Source: Candidatus Cloacimonadota bacterium
GTDB taxonomy: Bacteria; Cloacimonadota; Cloacimonadia; Cloacimonadales; TCS61
Direction: 5' to 3'
Length of the DNA stretch: 34,926 bases
Assembly: GCA_021108315.1 (NCBI GenBank)
Contig: JAIORE010000038.1
Span: 1 to 34,926 of the forward strand
The notes under the pieces were generated by a model, which was not told the DNA's origin, made no database searches, and saw only the letters and a list, made by a program, of their open reading frames with translations. A program made the translations under genes and the position numbers. This document shows, one piece after another, positions 1 to 7,390 of the stretch; position 1 is the stretch's first letter; each line of letters opens with the position of its first letter.

Positions 1-72
1 TTGTAAGAAAAACTATAAAGAATGATTAATAGTGAGAGTGCAGTTGAACAGTCTCGTTAAAATTGTGAAATT

Positions 73-126
73 TGCGAAAAAAATAATAACCATTTCCGAC
101 TATAAATTACAATCGGAAATGGTTAT
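73..126 (-). terminator. Rho-independent terminator of the W-repeat protein gene
   Basis: A perfect 14-bp inverted repeat (86-99 with 113-126) encloses a 13-nt loop. Read on the minus strand it lies 23 bases after the stop codon of the gene at 150-1487 and is followed by a T-rich run (the A-tract at about 77-85 on the plus strand). This is the classic intrinsic terminator layout. Confidence 0.85.
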
Positions 127-149
127 ATTTAATATCTTTGCTTTGAAAT

Positions 150-1487
150 TTATTTGAGTAATAAACACTTCTTACTGAGTTTAGTAGTATTATCTACAGA
201 AAGGCGATACAGATAAACTCCTGAATTTACTTCTTTTCCGATATTATCTTTACCATCCCAAGTTATGGAATGTATTCCGATTTTTAAGTCTTCTTTTCCA
301 AATGTTCTCACTTTTTGCCCTTTCGAGTTAAAAATATCAATTTTTACATTTTCTGCTTTATTATCAATTTGAAAAGAGATTGTTGTTGTAGGATTAAACG
401 GATTGGGATAATTACTCAGTTGGAAGTTTGAGGGAATTTCCGTAAGAAATTCTTTATCAATGAAACTAATTTCTTCATAATTATATATGAATTTTGTTTC
501 ATTTAACCAAAATCCCGAAGAAAATTCTTGTCTCAATAGATCAACTTTATTATTGTTTTCGTCGTAAATAGAAAAATCCTGTAAGTGATTTTCCCAATCT
601 TCATTTTCCCAATTTTGCATTAAAACATAAATAATATTTCCATTTTCATCATATTCGTAAGTTTCAAGAGAATAATTTTCCCAGCTTTCATCAGACCATT
701 GTTCATATAAGTATTCAATAATGATTTCATTATCATCATAAATTGTTTTCCAACGAAGACTATTCAGCCATTCATCATTAATCCAAAGTTGATATTTGGA
801 TTCGTGCAAAATTTGGTTTTCATAAGAAAATAACATTCTCCAATTACTTATCCATTCATTATTCTGCCAATTGTAACTACAATACTCAGTTACATTTTCA
901 AATTCATCAAAAGTAAAAATTACTTGATATGAATTTTCCCAATGATTGTTCATCCAAGTCTGTGAAATAACCTCTATAAGATTATTATTAAGATCATAAA
1001 TAAGCACTATATTTGCTAAATATACCCAAGAGTTATCAATCCACGTTTCAAGTAAACTTTCGATTCTATTTCCATTATCATCGAAAATATTTGTATATCT
1101 CGAAATATTGTTCCAACTTTCGTTATTCCAAAGGAGATGCACTCTTTGAATCCAATTATTACTTTCATCATAGATATATGTTGTCTTAGCAAAATTCTGC
1201 CAGTTTTCATTTTCCCAAATAGTATCTATGGTCTCAATATTATTTCCAACTTCATCATAAATTTTGTTCCTGCATTCATTATTTTGCCAGATCTCGTTTT
1301 GCCAAACGTATTTGCATTGATCACTAAGTTGGCTATCTCGTGTCTGTGTATTAAAATTTATTTTGAATTCTTGGAAAGGAAATTGGATATTTCTTTGATC
1401 AGTTAAAATGTTATGCTCAAATGTAAAAGCATTTAGGCTTGATAATAGGATGATTTCTATGACGATTGTTTTTGTTATTCTTTTCAT
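150..1487 (-). CDS. Secreted protein with ten 29-residue W-x4-W repeats and a T9SS type A sorting domain
   Basis: 445-residue exported protein. I chose the ATG at 1487, which opens directly onto a signal peptide (MKRITKTIVIEIILLSSLNA) and has a GGGGAAAT stretch upstream; an ATG at 1532 would put 15 extra residues before the signal. The middle (about residues 62-327) consists of ten copies of a W-x4-W motif, each followed by an aromatic-D-x3-N motif such as YDENGN. The first W recurs every 29 residues, with a single 28-residue step; in the last copy F replaces it. A linker leads to a C-terminal domain of about 80 residues that starts with NYPNPFNPTTTISFQ and ends KCLLLK, typical of type IX secretion sorting domains. 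I infer a cell-surface or released protein; ligand and function are unknown. It stands alone, with its own terminator downstream. Confidence 0.85.
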   Translation of the reverse strand: MKRITKTIVIEIILLSSLNAFTFEHNILTDQRNIQFPFQEFKINFNTQTRDSQLSDQCKYVWQNEIWQNNECRNKIYDEVGNNIETIDTIWENENWQNFAKTTYIYDESNNWIQRVHLLWNNESWNNISRYTNIFDDNGNRIESLLETWIDNSWVYLANIVLIYDLNNNLIEVISQTWMNNHWENSYQVIFTFDEFENVTEYCSYNWQNNEWISNWRMLFSYENQILHESKYQLWINDEWLNSLRWKTIYDDNEIIIEYLYEQWSDESWENYSLETYEYDENGNIIYVLMQNWENEDWENHLQDFSIYDENNNKVDLLRQEFSSGFWLNETKFIYNYEEISFIDKEFLTEIPSNFQLSNYPNPFNPTTTISFQIDNKAENVKIDIFNSKGQKVRTFGKEDLKIGIHSITWDGKDNIGKEVNSGVYLYRLSVDNTTKLSKKCLLLK

Positions 1488-1755
1488 TATTTCCCCAAAA
1501 TATTTTTTTATGAATATTATTGAGACTAACAATTAATTTAAAAAAACTCCTTTGAATATTTCTTGAATTGTTGAATATTGAAAAAAATATAACTATTTAT
1601 TAAAAAATTTAGGTTATGAAACTTGTCAATAGAATTTTCGTTGAGTTTAATATCGAGTGAAATTAAATGTATCTGCTTTTAAAAAAAAACTTGCATTATA
1701 TTAAGGGAAAAATACTTTTTCTTTGAAAATATTATAAAAAGGATGGAACAATATT

Positions 1756-2655
1756 TTGAATAATCAAAAAGAAGCAAATTTTTCATTTTGTAGTTTTATA
1801 TCTAATTTTTCCAATATATTTTTTGTTAGATTGTTTGTAATAATTTTATTTTTAACAATTTTACATAAATCAATTTATGCAAAAGAAATAGTTTATTCCG
1901 GTAATGCTATTCAAAGTGGAATGATTAAATTAGAAATCCCGGAAAGAGTAAAACAATTGATTCTTGATGATAAAGAACTCAATTTCTCCCAAAATATCGC
2001 CTACATTGGATTTTCACGAAGTGATACATTGGTACATCATTTACAGTTTGTTTTTAATGATGGAAGCATTAAGGAGGAAATTTTACAGCTTGAAGAACGC
2101 AGCTATGATATTCAAAAAATAGAAAATATTCCCAAAAAATATGTAGAAAAACCTAAAGATGAAGAACTGATTAACCGTGTTAATTTAGAATATCAAATTA
2201 TTACAGATGTCCGAAAAAATATAATTTATCCCAATAAAAACCTTTATTTTATTGATATTGAGCAACCTTTAGTAAGTAGGATCAGTAGTGTTTTTGGTTC
2301 ACAAAGAATAATAAATGGTATTCCCAAGCGTCCTCACTTTGGAATTGATTATGCCGCAAAAATTGGTACTCCCATAAAAAATTGTGCAGATGGAATTGTG
2401 GTTTTGACAGGTGATTTTTTCTACAATGGCAAATTTATTTTAATAGATCACGGGGTAGGTTTGAGTTCGATCTATATTCATTTGGATGAGATTCAGGTTC
2501 ATATTGGGCAAAAAGTAGAAAAAGGTGAAAATATCGGAACTGTGGGTAATACTGGAAAATCTACAGGGCCACATTTACATTGGGGATTTTACTGGTATGA
2601 AAAAGCTCTCGATCCTCTGCTGATCTGGGAAATGTTTGGAAAAGAAAAACCTTGA
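1756..2655 (+). CDS. M23 family zinc metallopeptidase (LytM/NlpD-like), exported
   Basis: 299-residue protein with a C-terminal M23 peptidase domain (about 185-290). The zinc-ligand motifs are visible: H-x3-D in PHFGIDYA, and H-x-H in GPHLHWGF. A glycine-rich stretch (GENIGTVGNTGKSTG) precedes the second motif, as is usual. Family members cut peptidoglycan cross-links or, when degenerate, activate amidases; the intact ligands argue for an active endopeptidase. A hydrophobic stretch at about residues 23-41, ending in SIYA, looks like a signal peptide with a long N-region. The start is a TTG behind AAGGA at 1738-1742. An ATG at 1743 is in another frame and stops after six codons, so the TTG is preferred but not certain. 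The gene is monocistronic, with a repeat-filled spacer after it. Confidence 0.88.
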   Translation: MNNQKEANFSFCSFISNFSNIFFVRLFVIILFLTILHKSIYAKEIVYSGNAIQSGMIKLEIPERVKQLILDDKELNFSQNIAYIGFSRSDTLVHHLQFVFNDGSIKEEILQLEERSYDIQKIENIPKKYVEKPKDEELINRVNLEYQIITDVRKNIIYPNKNLYFIDIEQPLVSRISSVFGSQRIINGIPKRPHFGIDYAAKIGTPIKNCADGIVVLTGDFFYNGKFILIDHGVGLSSIYIHLDEIQVHIGQKVEKGENIGTVGNTGKSTGPHLHWGFYWYEKALDPLLIWEMFGKEKP

Positions 2656-2790
2656 AACCACAAATTAACACAAATTTTCACGAAAAAATAAAAATTATTT
2701 ACCGCAAAGACGCTAAGAACACAAAAAAAAGAAAACTAAATTTAAAATTGAATATTGGTCTCTGTGCTCTCTGTGTACTTTGTGGTTAAA
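2656..2790 (+). repeat. Dispersed intergenic repeat with imperfect inverted arms
   Basis: The spacer after the M23 gene holds two repeat motifs. The first is ACCACAAATTAACACAAA followed by TTTTCACGAA. The second runs from ACCGCAAAGACGCTAAG (2701-2717) to CTCTGTGTACTTTGTGGT (2769-2786), whose ends are imperfect inverted copies of each other. Related motifs occur at about 18864-18910, 19985-20042, 20910-20966 and 32329-32360. No coding potential is apparent. Confidence 0.6.
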
Positions 2791-2935
2791 TATTTTTTGT
2801 TGTTTATTTTAGTAACTAAATATCCTATTAAATATATTACAATCCCCAAAAAATAATAATTATTTGCAGGTTTTCCCTAAAATTTTGTCTTAAATATTGA
2901 ATTGAAAAAAATAGAGGATAAAAAAGCGAGAGATA

Positions 2936-3460
2936 ATGGATAAAATTGAATTTGAACTGTTTTTAAGAAAAGAAAACAAAAAGATATATAATTATCTTCT
3001 AAAAATTCTGAGAAATTCGGAAGATGCCGAAGATGTTATGCAAGATGTTTTTATATCTTTTTATAAGAAAGTAGATTCAGTAAAACCAATTGCTTATGAA
3101 TCTTACCTTTTTAGAACAGCCTATCATAAAGCTCTCAATTTCATCAAAAAAAATAAGAAAAAAAAAAGTATAATGTTCGAAATGAACGAAATGGATCATT
3201 ATGCTGTAAATGAAGATAAAGCAAATTCTAACAATAATGATATTGTACATAGAGCTATGCAGAATTTGTCTTTGAAAGATGCTACCATAATTGAACTAAA
3301 ATATTTTCAAAAGAAAAACTACTCCGAAATAGCAGAAATACTATCTATAACAAGTTCAGCAGTAGATTCAAAATTAGTACGGGCTCGTAGGAAGCTCAAA
3401 AAAATAATTTCGCAGGAATTTTCGAGAAAACCTGTCTTTGAAAACAGAGGTGTAAGATGA
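2936..3460 (+). CDS. RNA polymerase sigma factor, ECF subfamily
   Basis: 174 residues, the normal size for an extracytoplasmic function sigma factor. Region 2 (about 10-78) contains NSEDAEDVMQDVFISFYKK and the core-binding/-10 recognition segment that ends in a lysine run. Region 4 (about 107-160) has a helix-turn-helix with LSLKDATIIELKYFQ, YSEIAEILSITSSAVDSKL and RARRKLKK. The start ATG lies behind GCGAGAG. The stop overlaps the next start by four bases (ATGA), coupling it to its zinc-finger anti-sigma partner. It probably drives the operon through 4804 and controls envelope stress genes, but I could not define the promoter motif confidently. Confidence 0.92.
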   Translation: MDKIEFELFLRKENKKIYNYLLKILRNSEDAEDVMQDVFISFYKKVDSVKPIAYESYLFRTAYHKALNFIKKNKKKKSIMFEMNEMDHYAVNEDKANSNNNDIVHRAMQNLSLKDATIIELKYFQKKNYSEIAEILSITSSAVDSKLVRARRKLKKIISQEFSRKPVFENRGVR

Positions 3461-3846
3461 AATGTAAATTTGAAAAAAAAATAGGAGCATTTTTAGATAA
3501 TGAATTGCAAAAAGAGGATTTTGCTCAAGTAAAAGAGCACCTTAAAAGCTGCCTAATTTGCCAGCAAACGCTTCGCGAACTAAATAGTATAAATATTTTT
3601 TTTGAAAACTATACAGATGTGGAAGTACCAGAGTATCTAAATCAAAGAATCTTAAGTAAAATAAATTCTTCCGTTTCAAAATTCAAAAAAAATATAATCA
3701 ATTTTGCAGTAGCAGCTTCAATCGCTTTTGCCTTTTTTAGCGGATTATTTGCAAGTAATCAAACGTTTACACAAAATCGAGAAAATACTGAGCAAATTGC
3801 CTTTGGAACTGAATCATTCTATAGCTATCTTGATTGGGAGGAATAA
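3457..3846 (+). CDS. Zinc-finger transmembrane anti-sigma factor
   Basis: 129 residues. The N-terminus is an anti-sigma zinc-finger domain with C3 and H28-x3-C32-x2-C35 (HLKSCLIC), the ZAS pattern that clamps ECF sigma factors. A transmembrane helix follows at about 78-97 and leaves a short tail of about 30 residues on the far side. This single-pass layout holds the sigma factor at the inner membrane until a periplasmic signal releases it. Translational coupling on both sides (ATGA with the sigma gene, TAATG with the next gene) supports one transcript. The zinc-finger call is strong; the signal is unknown, although the following CnrX-like and Spy-like genes point to metal or envelope-protein stress. 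Confidence 0.88.
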   Translation: MKCKFEKKIGAFLDNELQKEDFAQVKEHLKSCLICQQTLRELNSINIFFENYTDVEVPEYLNQRILSKINSSVSKFKKNIINFAVAASIAFAFFSGLFASNQTFTQNRENTEQIAFGTESFYSYLDWEE

Positions 3847-4301
3847 TGTCAAAAAAATCACTTTATATCATCGTTTTAATCTCTTTGGCATTTAATATCT
3901 CATTTTTTGGAATGTTTGCATATCACAGGTTTATTATAAGAGATTTTCATCATAGAAATGTACCAAGGAGACCACATAATCTTGAAGCAAGAGATAAGTT
4001 TCGAGAAATTATGGAAGATATTAAACCTATGCAAATGGAGTTTCATAAGATTAGACAAGATTTCATAATGTATCTTAGTAGTAATGATTTTGATGAAGAA
4101 ACTGCTTTTAAAATACTTGATGGGACGCTTCATAAGCAAATTGATATGGAACGTGAAATTGGAATTAGATTCATAAATCTAAGAAAAGAAATGAAAAATG
4201 AACAAGCTGGTATTTTCTTTAAAAACTTACCCGGACCAAAAAACAGACCGTTTCGGGAAAGAATAAATAGAAAAATCATACAAAACAGGAGGAAAAAATG
4301 A
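3846..4301 (+). CDS. Membrane-anchored periplasmic sensor/chaperone-like protein (Metal_resist, CnrX/ZraP type)
   Basis: 151 residues. I start it at the ATG at 3846, preceded by an excellent GGAGG (3837-3841) and overlapping the anti-sigma stop codon; a TTG at 3834 is the alternative. An uncleaved N-terminal membrane helix (about residues 5-25) leads to an all-helical, charged domain with RDKFREIMEDIKPMQMEF and later RFINLRKEMKNEQAGIFF, resembling the periplasmic heavy-metal-resistance/CnrX-like helical hairpin family. In the known CnrYXH system a protein of this type senses metal and controls the anti-sigma factor. The equivalent position here, right after the anti-sigma gene, suggests the same logic. 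Metal specificity cannot be read from the sequence. It ends in a very basic tail and overlaps the next start by four bases. Confidence 0.7.
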   Translation: MSKKSLYIIVLISLAFNISFFGMFAYHRFIIRDFHHRNVPRRPHNLEARDKFREIMEDIKPMQMEFHKIRQDFIMYLSSNDFDEETAFKILDGTLHKQIDMEREIGIRFINLRKEMKNEQAGIFFKNLPGPKNRPFRERINRKIIQNRRKK

Positions 4302-4804
4302 AACGAGTATTAATTGCAGCTCTATTAATTGGAGCTATCGTAGGACTGAGTGCTTTTCCAGGTCATCATGGAGGATCCGCTCCATGTAACCCATGTGAAA
4401 ACTTCAAAGGACATTTCCCACACGAAAATATGGAAAGATTTCACCGAGAGCACTTTATGGGTGCAATGATAGAAGAATTGGATTTAAGCGATGAACAGCA
4501 GAGTAAATTTGAAAAAGACAAAATGGAATTTGAAAAATTTATAATCGAAAAAGATGCAGAGATCAAAATCCTTCATCTTGAACAAAGAGAATCAAGAAAA
4601 AATCAAGATTTTGCAAAAATGAAAAAAACTACCAATAAGGTCTTTGAACTTAAGAAACAAATCGCCCTTGAAAGAATCAAAATGCACGAAAAACACTGGA
4701 ATCAACTTACAGATGAACAACAAGAAAAAGTGAAAGAGTTTATGAAAGATCATCCCAGAATGGGAAAAAAAATGCGACAAAAAGCTAAGCATATGAAGAA
4801 GTAA
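4298..4804 (+). CDS. Spy/CpxP-like periplasmic chaperone (LTxxQ family)
   Basis: 168-residue secreted protein: signal peptide (residues 1-19, ending GLSA), then a His/Gly-rich stretch and a CNPC pair (C30, C33), then a mostly helical charged domain. Two LTxxQ-type motifs are visible: LDLSDEQQSKFE (about 61-72) and LTDEQQEKVKEF (about 135-146), the hallmark spacing of Spy/CpxP proteins. Spy-type proteins are ATP-independent chaperones or stress sensors in the periplasm. The gene closes the sigma-factor operon (ATGA overlap upstream, strong terminator downstream), so it is probably a target of that sigma factor. The His-rich N-terminus and CxxC could bind metal, which is inference. Confidence 0.82.
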   Translation: MKRVLIAALLIGAIVGLSAFPGHHGGSAPCNPCENFKGHFPHENMERFHREHFMGAMIEELDLSDEQQSKFEKDKMEFEKFIIEKDAEIKILHLEQRESRKNQDFAKMKKTTNKVFELKKQIALERIKMHEKHWNQLTDEQQEKVKEFMKDHPRMGKKMRQKAKHMKK

Positions 4805-4810
4805 ACAAAT

Positions 4811-4838
4811 AAAAAACCGGTGAAAGCCGGTTTTTTTT
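4811..4838 (+). terminator. Rho-independent terminator of the sigma-factor operon
   Basis: AAAAAACCGG (4811-4820) pairs perfectly with CCGGTTTTTT (4827-4836) around a 6-nt loop, and the T-run continues to 4838. It sits 7 bases after the stop codon of the Spy-like gene. Confidence 0.93.
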
Positions 4839-4854
4839 AATTTAGGAGGTTAAG

Positions 4855-5157
4855 ATGAAAAGCAAAATAAGAATATTATTCGGAATAATTATCATTTCGC
4901 TGTCAGTATCTTGTAGTACAACGAGAGTAGTTTATGTAAGGAAATCTCCACCGGCAAGAATAGTAGAAATTCGACCTCAGAGAATACATAATAATGCTTT
5001 TTGGATTGAAGGACACTGGAGATGGAACAATCGAGCTCATAAATATGTTTGGGTAAAAGGTCACTGGGAGATAAATAAAAAAAATCGTATTTGGACAAAA
5101 GGTCATTGGAAGAAAACTCGACGAGGTTGGATTTGGAAAAATGGTTACTGGAAATAG
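4855..5157 (+). CDS. Small lipoprotein with WxxGxW repeats
   Basis: 100 residues. The N-terminus is a lipoprotein signal (hydrophobic stretch then SVSC, predicted lipidation at Cys20). The rest is basic and built from aromatic repeats: FWIEGHWRW, YVWVKGHWE, IWTKGHWKK and WIWKNGYWK, about four copies of the WxxGHW type found in the WXXGXW/YXWGXW repeat families of small envelope proteins. A strong AGGAGG (4844-4849) precedes the ATG. It follows the sigma operon's terminator by about 16 bases and could be reached by read-through or by a promoter I cannot see. Function is not established; an outer-membrane-associated structural role is likely. Confidence 0.85.
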   Translation: MKSKIRILFGIIIISLSVSCSTTRVVYVRKSPPARIVEIRPQRIHNNAFWIEGHWRWNNRAHKYVWVKGHWEINKKNRIWTKGHWKKTRRGWIWKNGYWK

Positions 5158-5221
5158 AACAATTTATTCTCTATCCATCATTTATCAAATGAGGAACTAT
5201 CAAAAAGTCTGATAGCTTGGT

Positions 5222-6199
5222 TTATTGTCCCTTAATCAATAATGAGTAGATTTTTTCTGCAATTTTCTCGATATCCAAAGAATTCATACAATCAAAATGG
5301 CTTTTGGGACATTTCTTTCTTCCATGAAGTGTACAAGGTTGGCATTTTAAATTCTTTTGAAATACAATTGCTTTATCATTTAGTGGTTTGAATCCAAGTT
5401 TTGTGCTTGTAGAACCAAAAATAGCAATCTGTTTTTTATTCAAAGCAGCAGCAATGTGCATCGGTCCGCTATCATTGCTTATCATTAGATCAATTCCGGT
5501 TAAAAAAGCTATCAATTCAGTCAAATCAAAATTACCACATTTGTTTTCACTTATTTTAAGTGTTGCTTGATGAATTTTTTCACTAAGTTCACTTTCTTGT
5601 TTAGAACCAAGCAAGATAATTTTGCACTCAATTTTACAAGATATTTTTTTTATCAAATCAATATATTTATGATCGGGAAATCGTTTTGTTTGATGAGTTG
5701 CACCGGGGAAAATGGTAATTACTTTCAAATTTTTCGGAAATTCTCTGGTGATTTTTTGAGATGAAAGAATCGGATTATTTTTGATAAATTCAAGATTCAT
5801 TTTATCAAAAACAGATGAATAAAGATCAAGAGTAGAATCAATAGTTTTACTTGTAAGTTTTTTAGTTATCAGCCAGCGTAAAAAATGTTTTTTTTGATAA
5901 GTGACGATTTTGCTTGGAAAAATCAGATATTTGATGAGTGTCGTATTTAATTTAGAGTGTAAATCTACAACAAGATCATATTTCCTGCTTGCTAAATTAT
6001 TGATCAAGCGGAGTTTCTCATGTTTTGACCAAAAAAAAATCTGATCAATATCACCAAAAGCTTCTACAATTGGCTTAAAAATTGGTTTTGTAAGATAATC
6101 AATTTCAGCTTTGGGAAATAATCTACGAAAGTTTGCTACAATCGGCTGAGTAAGAACAATATCACCTAATGAGCTTAACCGGATTATTAATATTTTCAT
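5222..6199 (-). CDS. Glycosyltransferase family 9 (heptosyltransferase-like)
   Basis: 325 residues with the GT9/heptosyltransferase signature: N-terminal MKILIIRLSSLGDIVLTQPI, a central nucleotide-sugar fold, and the C-terminal motif NDSGPMHIAAAL followed by IAIFGSTS. The end carries the family's Cys-rich segment (CQPCTLHGRKKCPK ... CMNSL). Enzymes of this family add heptose or related sugars to the LPS inner core at the cytoplasmic face of the inner membrane; the exact sugar cannot be told. It is transcribed alone, convergent with the lipoprotein gene. The ATG at 6199 is the first codon of the conserved start motif. Confidence 0.9.
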   Translation of the reverse strand: MKILIIRLSSLGDIVLTQPIVANFRRLFPKAEIDYLTKPIFKPIVEAFGDIDQIFFWSKHEKLRLINNLASRKYDLVVDLHSKLNTTLIKYLIFPSKIVTYQKKHFLRWLITKKLTSKTIDSTLDLYSSVFDKMNLEFIKNNPILSSQKITREFPKNLKVITIFPGATHQTKRFPDHKYIDLIKKISCKIECKIILLGSKQESELSEKIHQATLKISENKCGNFDLTELIAFLTGIDLMISNDSGPMHIAAALNKKQIAIFGSTSTKLGFKPLNDKAIVFQKNLKCQPCTLHGRKKCPKSHFDCMNSLDIEKIAEKIYSLLIKGQ

Positions 6200-6283
6200 A
6201 AAATTTCTCTATTTTGGATACGAATAAAATAACCAAATGTTTTCTTAAATCACTTTTCTAAACATAATATTTAACAATACAAC

Positions 6284-6319
6284 TTAATATTTCTTGCTTA
6301 ATTCAGCAAGAAAAAATAT
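6284..6319. repeat. 36-bp direct repeat containing a hairpin, copy 1
   Basis: This 36-nt stretch is identical to 7168-7203. It contains a perfect 9-bp inverted repeat, TTTCTTGCT (6290-6298) with AGCAAGAAA (6305-6313), around a 6-nt loop. In both copies a DUF4160 fragment follows on the plus strand. It may have been the promoter/operator or leader of the ancestral gene. The rest of 6200-6504 holds only the DUF4160 relic. Confidence 0.85.
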
Positions 6320-6338
6320 TTTTGGCAAAATAAAAAAA

Positions 6339-6446
6339 ATGAAGTTGATTCAGGCGTGGATAGAGATTCATCAAGAAGGCTTAATGGTAGATTGAAAACT
6401 TACCGTTGAAGATCATCAATCACACAAAAATGAACCTTTGAGCTAA
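6339..6446 (+). pseudogene. DUF4160 C-terminal remnant, copy 1 (internal stop)
   Basis: Read in frame, this stretch gives MKLIQAWIEIHQEGLMVD, a TGA stop, then KLTVEDHQSHKNEPLS. This is the C-terminal part of DUF4160, a small protein usually paired with DUF2442. The TGA falls where the second copy (7281-7388) has TGG (Trp). The two copies differ at about 13 of 108 bases. The N-terminal half of the family is missing, so this is a dead fragment. Confidence 0.82.
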
Positions 6447-6504
6447 ATATACCCCCTGTTAATTAAATTATAATTTTGTAAAAAAATAAATTTGGAGAGA
6501 AAAT

Positions 6505-7035
6505 ATGAAATTTACCCTTTCAAATCAAAATGATTTTTCACTTTTGCCTTTGAAAGTTATCGAAATCAGCAACCAATTAAGAGAATTCGAATACCATGGT
6601 TATAAACTCAAAACTGTAACCAATAATCCCGGAATTCTTTATCAATTTGACACAGAATTTCATCTACGTAAAAAACTTCTATATGGAATAACCATATCAA
6701 TCAAAGCAGATAAAAAAAATGTTTACTGCAGTGTCTATTCCGATTCTTGGTTGCAATCTAAAATTTTTGGAATTATAATTACGATCTGTATGCTCGTCTT
6801 TGGTGTCTATTTCGGTATTGGAGGTTTGGCATATTTTGTTCCGGGAAGAGTTGTTTCACGGGGACCATTTCTTATGGCGATAATCGGTATGATCATTGGA
6901 TTGATCAGCGGAATCATTATCGCCTTGGGCATAGTTAGGCCAGCTATTAAACTCCTGTTTAGAAAAGCACAAAACTTGAATAAAAAGATGGTGAATGAGT
7001 TTGAGAAGGTTTGTGAATATGTATTTAAAGAATAA
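6505..7035 (+). CDS. Membrane protein of unknown function, two transmembrane helices
   Basis: 176 residues. Residues 1-90 are a soluble N-domain with mixed strands, no recognised motif. Then come two strong hydrophobic segments, about 91-112 (FGIIITICMLVFGVYFGIGG) and about 124-148 (MAIIGMIIGLISGIIIALGI), rich in glycine, and a charged cytoplasmic-looking tail ending in KKMVNEFEKVCEYVFKE. A GGAGAG precedes the ATG at 6505. I do not recognise the family. The gene lies between two direct copies of a hairpin-DUF4160 unit, so recombination between them could delete or duplicate it. There is no operon partner. Confidence 0.75.
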   Translation: MKFTLSNQNDFSLLPLKVIEISNQLREFEYHGYKLKTVTNNPGILYQFDTEFHLRKKLLYGITISIKADKKNVYCSVYSDSWLQSKIFGIIITICMLVFGVYFGIGGLAYFVPGRVVSRGPFLMAIIGMIIGLISGIIIALGIVRPAIKLLFRKAQNLNKKMVNEFEKVCEYVFKE

Positions 7036-7167
7036 TTACTTCATTTCAATAGGGAAAAACAGTGAGAACTTTAATTAATATCGTATATCTAATAATGAGC
7101 AATTTAATCAGATGGGGTGTTGTTTAGAATTTGATTCAAAAGAGTATTTTTTAAACAAGACCGAAAA

Positions 7168-7203
7168 TTAATATTTCTTGCTTAATTCAGCAAGAAAAAA
7201 TAT
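7168..7203. repeat. 36-bp direct repeat containing a hairpin, copy 2
   Basis: Identical to 6284-6319, including the 9-bp stem. In this copy the DUF4160 fragment follows after about 60 bases, whereas in copy 1 it follows after about 20, so the two units differ by an indel of roughly 40-60 bases between hairpin and fragment. Confidence 0.85.
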
Positions 7204-7265
7204 ATTTGCCAAAATATAAAAACAGAAACTTTGAAATTGAAGTTTTTGCTAGATAAGGGGGAAAA

Positions 7266-7388
7266 ATGCCAACTAAAAAAATGAAGTTGATTCAAGCTTG
7301 GATAGAGATTCATCAAGAAGACTTAATGGCAGATTGGAAACTTGTCGTTGAAGGTCAGCAACCACATAAAATTGAACCTTTGAGATAA
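7266..7388 (+). pseudogene. DUF4160 C-terminal fragment, copy 2 (open 40-residue frame)
   Basis: An open frame of 40 residues beginning MPTKKMKLIQAWIEIHQ and ending HKIEPLR. This matches the last part of DUF4160 (the WxELHxxELxxNWxL...KIEPL region), but the N-terminal half, about 40 residues in the family, is absent. A GGGGGAAAA stretch lies before the ATG, so it could still be translated. It is followed by a DUF2442 gene two bases later, the usual DUF4160-DUF2442 order. I call it a truncated remnant; a functional mini-protein is possible but less likely. Confidence 0.75.
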
Positions 7389-7390
7389 AT

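Noticed and set aside
1137..1406. Open frame of 89 codons on the plus strand, opposite the W-repeat gene
   Set aside because: It is the mirror of the repetitive coding region, with no ribosome-binding site; the minus-strand gene has a signal peptide, sorting domain and terminator.
2868..2896. Possible ECF-type autoregulated promoter before the sigma gene
   Set aside because: Segments such as GGTTTTCCC and GTCTTA are suggestive but have no second copy in the window to compare with, so a motif cannot be supported.
5197..5215. CTATCA/TGATAG hairpin between the convergent lipoprotein and GT9 genes
   Set aside because: Only 6 bp, AT-rich and without a T-run on either side, so not convincing as a terminator.
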